Shown: positions 57,505-64,000 of the stretch, piece after piece
How the letters are laid out: the number at the start of each line of letters is the position of its first letter
Position numbering within the stretch: the stretch's first letter is position 1
DNA from: Spirochaeta lutea
GTDB taxonomy: Bacteria; Spirochaetota; Spirochaetia; DSM-27196; Salinispiraceae
Reading direction: 5' to 3'
DNA: 64,000 nt
NCBI RefSeq assembly: GCF_000758165.1
Contig: NZ_JNUP01000065.1
Location: 209,359-273,358, forward strand
The notes under the pieces: model-generated
Database searches by the model: none
Seen by the model: the letters and a program-made list of their open reading frames with translations, nothing else
What the model was told of the DNA's origin: nothing
Position numbers and translations under genes: made by a program

Positions 57505-59011
57505 GGTGATCCCCCTCGCTGAACTCCGTGGGGCTTACCCCGGTAACCTTGCGAAAGATCCGGCTGAAGTAGTTCGGGTCGCTGTAGCCCACCTGGTAAC
57601 TGACCTCCTTAACAGAAACGCCGGGCTCGCAGAGCAGGACCTTGGCGGCCTCCATACGGATGCCCGTGAGAACCTCAACGAAGGTCGAACCGACCTCCTC
57701 GGTGAAGAGCCTGCTGAGATAGCTTGGGCTTACCCCGGCAAAATCCGCAGCATCCTCCAGGCTGATTTGGTTGGGGTACTGGCTTTGCAGATGTTCGATG
57801 ACCTTGGTGATGATGGGGGAGTAGCGCTTGGCGAAGGCCATGGAATCAATGATGCCCCTGATACGGCTGCGTCCCCAATCCAAGAGGGATTCCGGATCGG
57901 GGTTGGAGTAGATTTCCTCCGAGAGGTTCGCCATGGGCATTTCAGCGGTGTGGAGGATCAGGGCGAAGCTCTGTACCACCCGGGTCTGCAGCCCTGGGGA
58001 CGGCCAGGTGGAGTACCGGGTCTGGAGGTGGGAGAAGAGGGCTTCCCAAGCTTGGAGGGCCAGTTCGGTGCGCCGTTTCGCGGTAGCCTGGAGGAGATCG
58101 TTTCGCTTCAGGGTATAGGTTTCTTCAAAACCGCCCTGGAGGGTGTCATCGTATTTGGAGGAGAGCAGGCGGTCCACGGCCTCCCGGGCTGATTGGCCCA
58201 ACCGTGAGAGGGGGTAATAGTTCCCGGCTCCCACGAGGATGGCTTGGGAGACGCCCCATCCCTGGAGGGCCTGCTGGCCGCAGGAAAGGGTGTACTGCAC
58301 CAGGTCGATGGTGAAATCCTGGTTCATGGGAATCAGGTAGAACCGCCGATGGCCGTCGGGCACCCCGCCCAGAGCCCGGAGCCGGTACTGGAGCTGCTCC
58401 TCAATCTGGTCGTGGGCCCGTTCCAGGTCTCCAGGCATGGCCGGTAGCTCGGTTAAAATGATCCGGCCTCCCTGCTCGCGGATTCCCAGAAGCTCGCAGT
58501 AATGGGGAATGAGGTGTTCCACCGGCTCGTGATGGGTCAGGGCGGAGAGGAGGCCGTATTGCAGCAGCCGTTGACCGCGTTCGAGTTGGGTCCTGCTGTC
58601 CTCCATGCGCTGATCCTTACGGCGCTGCTGTTGAATCACCGTAAGGGCAGACTCAATGGTTTCCACCAGCTTATTCTGCCGGACAGGCTTCAGAAGGTAG
58701 GAGTACACCCCCAGGCCGAAGGCATCCCGGGCAATATCAAAGCGCTCGTAGGCGGTTACCAGGATGAAGATACAGGAGGTGAATTGCTGACGTACCTCCC
58801 GGATAACCTCCAGGCCGTTCATACCCGGCATATGGATGTCGATGAGGGCTATCTGCGGCCGGGTATCCAGGATTCGGTCCACCGCCTCCCTTCCGGTCCG
58901 GGCGGTAGCGGCGATGGATAGTTCCGGAAAGTTCTTACGAATGATCACACTCAGCCCCTCCAATACCGGAGCCTCATCGTCCACCAGCACAATTTTTACG
59001 TCATTCATCAA
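57497..59011 (-). CDS. YesN-type response regulator (receiver plus AraC DNA-binding domain)
   Basis: A 504-residue transcription activator. The receiver (1-125) has Asp58 in ALIDIHMPGMNG. The middle region of about 260 residues is a helical domain of unknown role. The C-terminal AraC-type domain (about 400-500) has SLEDAADFAGVSPSYLSRLFTEEVG and EVSYQVGYSDPNYFSRIFRKVTGVSP, both helix-turn-helix motifs. It probably binds the direct repeats upstream of xylF. It overlaps the kinase gene by 11 bases and the lipoprotein gene by eight. Confidence 0.93.
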   Translation of the reverse strand: MMNDVKIVLVDDEAPVLEGLSVIIRKNFPELSIAATARTGREAVDRILDTRPQIALIDIHMPGMNGLEVIREVRQQFTSCIFILVTAYERFDIARDAFGLGVYSYLLKPVRQNKLVETIESALTVIQQQRRKDQRMEDSRTQLERGQRLLQYGLLSALTHHEPVEHLIPHYCELLGIREQGGRIILTELPAMPGDLERAHDQIEEQLQYRLRALGGVPDGHRRFYLIPMNQDFTIDLVQYTLSCGQQALQGWGVSQAILVGAGNYYPLSRLGQSAREAVDRLLSSKYDDTLQGGFEETYTLKRNDLLQATAKRRTELALQAWEALFSHLQTRYSTWPSPGLQTRVVQSFALILHTAEMPMANLSEEIYSNPDPESLLDWGRSRIRGIIDSMAFAKRYSPIITKVIEHLQSQYPNQISLEDAADFAGVSPSYLSRLFTEEVGSTFVEVLTGIRMEAAKVLLCEPGVSVKEVSYQVGYSDPNYFSRIFRKVTGVSPTEFSEGDHHD

Positions 59012-60680
59012 TCTGCTCCTCGTAGGGAAGTACCATCTTTACGGCGGTACCCTGTCCCGGTTGGCTCTCGATGGTAACCAGACCCCGGCGTCCGAAGAAG
59101 AGGTGGATCCGGTGGATTACGTTCCGAATTCCGATGCCGGGGTTCCGGCCCTCGGGGGTCTCGCCGCTGAAGCTGTAATCGATCAGATCCTCGTTCAGGG
59201 CCTCCTCCATGCTCGGCACGTCCATGCCCCGACCGTTGTCCCGGACCTCAATGAGAACCGCGGTGCTCAGCAGACTGCGGGCATCGGGCAGGATCTCCGG
59301 GTCTGCGTGGTAATCCAAGGGGCCGGGATGCCAAACATCTTCCCGGTTAAAATCCGCCATGACCTTCCGGGCTTTTATCTCGATCACACCCCCGGTTTCC
59401 CGTTCCTTCAGCCCGTGCACCAGGGCATTCTCCACCAGGGGTTGAAGAATCATGGAGGGGATTCCAACGCCTCTGCAATCCGGATCGACAGCGTGCCGGA
59501 AGCTGAAGCGGTCTGCAAACCGGATCTGGACCACGTAGATATAGCTATCCAGGACCTCCAGCTCCTCCTTCAAGGTGCTGGCCCGGTTTATGTGCCGGAC
59601 GTTATGGCGGTACACCTCTGACAGGTGTTCCAGATAGGAGCTGGTACGCTCGGCGCCCTCCACGATGGCCAATTGTACCCCGGTATTCAGGGTGTTGAAC
59701 AGAAAATGGGGATTAATCTGGGCCTGGAGGGCCTGGATTTCCGCACTCTTCAGCAGATGCTGCATGCGCAGATTTGCTAGACGCTGCTCCATAAGCCCCT
59801 TTTCGATTTCTCCCTTTTCTTTAATCTGGGCAATGTAGTCCAGGATGCTGGCTTTCATGGTGTTGTAGGCGGTGGCCAAGCGGATTACCTCGTCAAATCC
59901 CCGGGGGTTAAAATCTGGCAATTCAAAGTTGCCGGCGGCGATTTCGTCCGCCCCGTCCGCCAGGTTCATGATGGGCTCGGAAATCTGGTAGGTGGAATAG
60001 GTGAGTAAAAAGAGGGCGAAGAAGGCGGAGAGCAGGGTCAATATGGTGCCCAGAAGCTGAATTTTACTGAAGAGGGAGCTGAACAGCTGGTACTGGAGGA
60101 TATTCTGCGCCAGTTCGTTCTGGTTGAGTTCCTGGATGGTTTTAGAGATGAAGCTGTTTATCAGCTCCGCTTCCCGGTAGTGGGCGATGTAGCGTTCCAC
60201 AAACCGGCCCCGTCGGGCGGCCACCGCCGCGTCCCCCTGGATGAGGTACTGGCTGGTGAGGGCTTGGATGTTTTTCCGGAGGATCCTGGTGCTCTGACCC
60301 CTCTGGCTCCGGCTATCCGCTGTTTCAACCTCCGGCGGTGTGGCATTGCTCATGGGAATTGCCTGGCCCATGCGGCGGATTTCAGCGGAGTTTTGCAGGT
60401 ATAATTTGAGGCTGTCCGAATTGTTGGTGGAAAGGTAGTCCCCCAGGGCTGTGGTAGCCTCATCCAAGGTATGTTCCATGGAATCAAAAAATACGTTACT
60501 GGAGAATAGCTGGTTCGCCACGGAGAGCAGGCCCTGGGAGTTGAGGGTCATGGTGGTGGTTGTCAGCAGGACGGGCAGCAGGGTAATCAAAAAAAACTGG
60601 ACGGCCCGGCTGCGGATGCTGGGAACCCGGAGTCGGTAGATGAGGTGGCCTAGACTCCAGCGGCGGTTTCTCCGGGTCAT
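59001..60680 (-). CDS. LytS/YesM-type sensor histidine kinase
   Basis: A 559-residue kinase with two helices (about 26-48 and 210-235) enclosing a periplasmic helical sensor domain of about 160 residues, then HAMP (about 235-285) and a His_kinase domain with INPHFLFNTLN, where His325 is the phosphorylated residue. The ATPase region shows QPLVENALVHGLKE (N-box), DNGRGMD and GIGIRNV. It is the predicted partner of the YesN-type regulator and of the sensing lipoprotein(s). It overlaps the upstream gene by four bases and the regulator gene by 11. Confidence 0.93.
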   Translation of the reverse strand: MTRRNRRWSLGHLIYRLRVPSIRSRAVQFFLITLLPVLLTTTTMTLNSQGLLSVANQLFSSNVFFDSMEHTLDEATTALGDYLSTNNSDSLKLYLQNSAEIRRMGQAIPMSNATPPEVETADSRSQRGQSTRILRKNIQALTSQYLIQGDAAVAARRGRFVERYIAHYREAELINSFISKTIQELNQNELAQNILQYQLFSSLFSKIQLLGTILTLLSAFFALFLLTYSTYQISEPIMNLADGADEIAAGNFELPDFNPRGFDEVIRLATAYNTMKASILDYIAQIKEKGEIEKGLMEQRLANLRMQHLLKSAEIQALQAQINPHFLFNTLNTGVQLAIVEGAERTSSYLEHLSEVYRHNVRHINRASTLKEELEVLDSYIYVVQIRFADRFSFRHAVDPDCRGVGIPSMILQPLVENALVHGLKERETGGVIEIKARKVMADFNREDVWHPGPLDYHADPEILPDARSLLSTAVLIEVRDNGRGMDVPSMEEALNEDLIDYSFSGETPEGRNPGIGIRNVIHRIHLFFGRRGLVTIESQPGQGTAVKMVLPYEEQIDE

Positions 60681-61795
60681 TGGCGTACTCCGGAGAGGGA
60701 GATTTCTTCGGGTTGGTCTGGGGATTCCGGACTCCGGGATGAGGAGGGTTCCCCTGGTTCGGAGTCTTCTGAGGGGTTGGTGTACTGCAAATCTCTGGCG
60801 AACTGGATAATGATTCCCGGATCCAGGGGATTCTCATAATCCTGCCCGGTTTTCATCTGAAAGGCGGTGTGTACGGACCGGTATCCCACATGCCAGGGTA
60901 GCCGGTTCAGGGATGCGTGAACGATCCTCCGGGCGAGGTACCGCTCCAAATCTCCGGACATATCGTAGCCGATTATCCCGATGTCCCCGACCATATTGTT
61001 TTCCGTGAGGCTTTGAATAATCCCCAGGGTATCCTTGGGATTGGTAGATACGATTATATCTACCAAATGATCACCCTGGAGGATTTCCTGCATCACCAAC
61101 TCGCCGCTGAGCTGATCTCCCGGAGAAAGAAAGGGGGGAAGCAGGGTGTAGCGGTCTATACCGAAGAGGGAGGCATTGATTCCCTGGAGCAGGAGTTCGT
61201 TATGTTGATTCAAATCCTCTCCCTGGGCCTGGTTCAGAATCAGACCGATGGTGCCGGATTGCCAGGACTGACGGATGATGGTGGCGGTTACCACACCGAG
61301 CTGGTAGGAATTAGGCCCCACGAAGGCGCTGCGCCTGCTCTGGGGCAGATCGTTCACCATGGTAATGACTGGGATTTCCAGCTGCCACGCCTCTTCAATC
61401 AGGTCCATGATGGTAGGATTCGGATCGATGAGGTACAGCAGGATGGCATCTACCCGGGAGAGAATGGCATTTTTCAGGTAAAAGGCGGCATTTAACTCCT
61501 GGTCCTCGGGTTTTGCCCGACGTATTTCAAGGAGCAGGTTCAGTTCCTGGGCGCGGGCCCGCATCCCCGTCTCGAGGCTCTCGGAAAAGCTGCTGGAGTC
61601 GTCGGGAAGGATGGCTGCCAGGTGGCTGCTCGGGGCGGCGGATTCCACCCCGCTCGTCTGGTCCTCCGGGGCCCGGGACCGGAACAAACCCCGGGCCTGG
61701 GTGGTGAGAATGATGAACAAGACGGTGCAGGCGATGAAGGCCGCACCGAATAGGAGGGTCCCCACAAGGTAATACGGGGGATGGTTTTGCTGCAT
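60677..61795 (-). CDS. Membrane-anchored periplasmic-binding-protein-like sensor component
   Basis: A 372-residue protein with an uncleaved N-terminal helix (LFGAAFIACTVLFIILTT) and a type I periplasmic-binding fold: AAILPDDSSSFSESLETGMRA, then VDAILLYLIDPN, IPVITMVNDLP, GTIGLILNQA and IVSTNPKDTLGIIQSL. The last 40 residues are acidic and Ser/Pro-rich. It overlaps the LytS-type kinase gene by four bases and starts five bases after the GH3 gene. Being anchored rather than released, it may hand its ligand state to the kinase. The module thus has two binding proteins, of which this one may bind a different sugar. Confidence 0.8.
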   Translation of the reverse strand: MQQNHPPYYLVGTLLFGAAFIACTVLFIILTTQARGLFRSRAPEDQTSGVESAAPSSHLAAILPDDSSSFSESLETGMRARAQELNLLLEIRRAKPEDQELNAAFYLKNAILSRVDAILLYLIDPNPTIMDLIEEAWQLEIPVITMVNDLPQSRRSAFVGPNSYQLGVVTATIIRQSWQSGTIGLILNQAQGEDLNQHNELLLQGINASLFGIDRYTLLPPFLSPGDQLSGELVMQEILQGDHLVDIIVSTNPKDTLGIIQSLTENNMVGDIGIIGYDMSGDLERYLARRIVHASLNRLPWHVGYRSVHTAFQMKTGQDYENPLDPGIIIQFARDLQYTNPSEDSEPGEPSSSRSPESPDQPEEISLSGVRQ

Positions 61796-61800
61796 GGCTG

Positions 61801-64000
61801 TTATTCCCGTGCTTCCGGTTTTCCTTCCTTATAGCTCCAGAGCCGGGTTTCATCAAGATGTATTTCTCCTACGAGCCGGGTTTCACCGCTGGAGAATCCG
61901 CCGTGGATCCGGTACACCCCCGCTTCGGCTACCCAGGCGGCTTTTTCAGGCCAGTAGAATGCCAGATCCCGGAGGGACCAAGAAAGGGGTACGGTTCTTG
62001 AGCCCAGGGCAGGAAGGGTGATTTTCTTAAAGGCCAGAAGACTGCGGGCAGGCCGGGGAAGGCTGCTCTCCGGATCCTCCAGATAGAGCTGTAGAGTGGG
62101 TTTTCCCGGCAGATCCCCGGTATTGGTAAGGGTAACCTGGGCGTCCCAGCGGTCTTCATCCGGGTTATCCACATCAGGCCGCTGCTTAATCTGGACATCT
62201 CCCAGTTCGACGGTGGTGTAGCTCAAGCCGAAGCCGAAGGGGAAGGCCGGGGTAGCATCCGCCGCATCCAGGGGCAGGGGCTCGGAACCCGCCGAGGTAT
62301 TCCAGCCTGCGAAGGCCCGGTACCCTACCATCTGCCCCTCCTTATAGGGCATGGACCAGGGTTGCCGCTTGGTAACCTTGCCTTGATCCAGGAATACCCG
62401 GCGCAGGGCTATGGATCCTGGATTGTCTACGTAGTAGTGATTCGAGGGCAGGTCGTCCCAACGGCTGATCATGGTAAAGGGGAGTTTTCCGGAGAAGGTA
62501 TCCCGTCTGGATAGGAGCCGGGACAGAGCCTCGGGGCCTTCCTGACCGGGGTATCCCGCCCAGACAAGCCAGTCTACCTGGTGCAGCCAGCTGCGGGTTT
62601 CTACTCCCCCGCCGGTAAACAGGACCACTCCCAGCTTGAATCCTTGGCTGGCGCGGCGGTTCATGAGTTTTCCGAGGACCAGGAGCTGGTCTTTGGGAAG
62701 CTGCCAGTCCCGGTCGTAGGCCTCGGACTGGCGGTCCTCGTCGAAGCCGCCGAGGAAGATGACGGTGTCCTCGGGTCCCAGCTCCTTCATGAACGACCGT
62801 TGATGGTCCCAGGAGAGAATCTCCGCTCCGGAACCGAGATCCTTTGCCAGTTCCGAGGCGAAGACCTGGGTATGCGCAGGGCTGCGGACCAGGCATGATC
62901 CACCCCCTCCCCGGGGGAATTTTTCCTGGAAGGGGCCGGCGAGCATGATCCGCATGGTCCGGTCTTCCGGGGGTGTTAGGGGAAGGGGCGGGAGCTCCCG
63001 GGGGGTGGTTTGAGGACCAGCCGGGGAGTCGTCAACCCCGGAGGCGGGGGTGGCGATGGCAGTAGAATCACCATTTTTTAATAGTACGATGCCCTCCAGG
63101 GCGATAGCCAGAGCTGCTTCCCGGTGGTCGGGGTCGCCGATGGGGATGGGCTCCCGGGGAATGACGGGGTTATCATAGGCTCCCATCCGGAAGAAGACGG
63201 TTAGAACCCGACAAACCATGGTGCGTAGCTGCTCCTCCCGGATCTCCCCGGCTTCCAGGGCTTGAAGGATGCGTTCCCGGGAAAACCAATCCGCCTTGGG
63301 CATTTCCAGATCCAGGCCCGCTTGGACCGGACCGGCGGTGTCGTAGAGGCTCAGCCAGTCGGACATGACAAAACCATCGAATCCCCATTCCTCCCGGAGG
63401 ATTTCCGTGATCAGTTCCCGGTGTGCGCTGGCAAAGATGCCGTTCACCGGGTTGTAGGCGGTCATGACTGAGCCGACTTTCGCCCGGCGGACAGCCCGTT
63501 CAAAGGCGGGAAGGTAGATTTCCCGGAGGGTCCGGGGATCCACATCGGAGCTGGCACGGTGGCGGTCGTAGTCGGAATTGTTGGCGGCGAAGTGTTTAAT
63601 TGTGCAGATTGCCCCCGCCTTTTGGGCTGCCTTGATGTACTCCTCGGCGAGTATGCCTGCCAATAAGGGGTCTTCGCCCATATACTCGAAGTTGCGGCCG
63701 CCGGTGGGGTTCCGGTAGATGTTCACCCCCGGTCCAAGGATGACATAGGCTCCTCGGGTCCGGGTTTCCTCCCCCACGGTTCTCCCGTAGTTTCCCGCCA
63801 GGGCCGGGTTCCAGGAGGCTGCCAGATTCAGGGGTGAGGGCATGGAGGTGCAGGGCCCGAATATCCGGGGGCCGCTGGTTGCATCGGTGAACCAGATCGA
63901 GGGTAATCCGGCCTTGGGGATGGCTGGGAAGGCCATACTCTTATATCCTCCCAGGCAGCTAATTACCTCATCCAAGGACAGGGCGTCTACAATCCTCTGG
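61801..64000 (-). CDS. GH3 family beta-glycosidase, N-terminus outside window
   Basis: At least 732 residues of a glycoside hydrolase family 3 enzyme (beta-glucosidase or beta-xylosidase). The frame is open to the window edge (QRIVDALSLDEVIS... precedes the first internal TTG), so the start lies beyond it. The N-terminal (alpha/beta)8 domain has KHFAANNSDYDRHRASSDVD and the nucleophile Asp in GFDGFVMSDWLSLYD. The GH3 C-terminal domain follows, and a fibronectin-like domain ends the protein (about 600-730). No signal peptide can be judged. It heads or joins the sensory operon, five bases before the binding-protein gene, so it probably acts on oligosaccharides that release the sugar sensed. Confidence 0.93.
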   Translation of the reverse strand, partial: QRIVDALSLDEVISCLGGYKSMAFPAIPKAGLPSIWFTDATSGPRIFGPCTSMPSPLNLAASWNPALAGNYGRTVGEETRTRGAYVILGPGVNIYRNPTGGRNFEYMGEDPLLAGILAEEYIKAAQKAGAICTIKHFAANNSDYDRHRASSDVDPRTLREIYLPAFERAVRRAKVGSVMTAYNPVNGIFASAHRELITEILREEWGFDGFVMSDWLSLYDTAGPVQAGLDLEMPKADWFSRERILQALEAGEIREEQLRTMVCRVLTVFFRMGAYDNPVIPREPIPIGDPDHREAALAIALEGIVLLKNGDSTAIATPASGVDDSPAGPQTTPRELPPLPLTPPEDRTMRIMLAGPFQEKFPRGGGGSCLVRSPAHTQVFASELAKDLGSGAEILSWDHQRSFMKELGPEDTVIFLGGFDEDRQSEAYDRDWQLPKDQLLVLGKLMNRRASQGFKLGVVLFTGGGVETRSWLHQVDWLVWAGYPGQEGPEALSRLLSRRDTFSGKLPFTMISRWDDLPSNHYYVDNPGSIALRRVFLDQGKVTKRQPWSMPYKEGQMVGYRAFAGWNTSAGSEPLPLDAADATPAFPFGFGLSYTTVELGDVQIKQRPDVDNPDEDRWDAQVTLTNTGDLPGKPTLQLYLEDPESSLPRPARSLLAFKKITLPALGSRTVPLSWSLRDLAFYWPEKAAWVAEAGVYRIHGGFSSGETRLVGEIHLDETRLWSYKEGKPEARE

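Noticed and set aside
1-64000. CRISPR arrays, tRNA and rRNA genes, transposases, phage genes
   Set aside because: No regularly spaced repeats, cloverleaf candidates, rRNA sequence or recognisable transposase or phage proteins were seen in the intergenic regions read.

Overview
The window is a gene-dense stretch (roughly 57% G+C by eye) of a bacterial chromosome from a metabolically versatile, environmental, probably anaerobic or facultative organism. My best guess is a free-living spirochaete (Spirochaeta-type). The basis is the mix of many membrane sensors, a chemoreceptor, PTS-like parts, a stand-alone formate-tetrahydrofolate ligase, sodium/proton antiporters and a periplasmic sugar transport system wired to a LytS/YesN pair. 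This assignment is inference; no rRNA or other marker gene is present. I saw no tRNA, rRNA, CRISPR array, transposase or phage gene.

Layout. 1-3.7 kb: the end of a branched-chain amino acid ABC transporter operon (livHMGF; livK would lie outside) with a CBS-ACT protein attached. 3.7-9.2 kb: a TSUP permease, an M29 aminopeptidase, an iron-type alcohol dehydrogenase and, divergently, formate-tetrahydrofolate ligase. 9.2-14.2 kb: an orphan histidine kinase with an unusual four-cysteine insert, then a copper efflux cluster (copA, copZ, a MerR regulator) behind a promoter that carries a CsoR-like palindrome. 14.2-16.3 kb: a small PII-like protein, a CPA2 antiporter and an EIIA-Ntr-like protein. 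16.4-21 kb: a chemoreceptor, a uracil/xanthine permease and a tocopherol-cyclase-like lipocalin. 21.1-23 kb: a large membrane-anchored putative C45/Ntn hydrolase. 23-28.3 kb: a second PII-like protein and a second EIIA protein leading into an Mrp-type multisubunit antiporter operon that lacks full-length MrpA. 28.3-32.7 kb: an ankyrin lipoprotein translationally coupled to a lone galactitol-type PTS IIC. 32.9-40.2 kb: a six-gene operon for tripartite efflux (TolC, HlyD, MacB-type ATPase and permease) plus its own histidine kinase and sigma-54 activator, behind a near-perfect sigma-54 promoter. 40.3-46.1 kb: a giant hybrid kinase and an HD-GYP response regulator. 46.3-51 kb: two DtxR-family regulators, an endonuclease III-like protein and a SpoIIE phosphatase. 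51.1-64 kb: an oxidoreductase, xylFGH-like sugar transport genes, a XylFII-LytS-YesN-like sensory module with an additional membrane-anchored binding protein, and a GH3 glycosidase that runs off the window.

Most interesting themes. (1) The same pair of small putative regulators, a PII-like protein and an EIIA-Ntr-like protein, is attached to two unrelated monovalent cation/proton antiporters 7-9 kb apart. This suggests a reusable cytoplasmic control cassette for ion homeostasis and is the best candidate for an undescribed system. (2) The efflux operon appears to be a self-contained, autoregulated sigma-54 circuit. (3) An interspersed, inverted-repeat-bounded intergenic element occurs in three places. 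(4) A histidine kinase carries a CX2CX6CX2C cluster in its ATP-lid region, next to the copper genes.

Gene starts were chosen by ribosome-binding site and family alignment where the longest reading frame looked too long; such choices are stated entry by entry.
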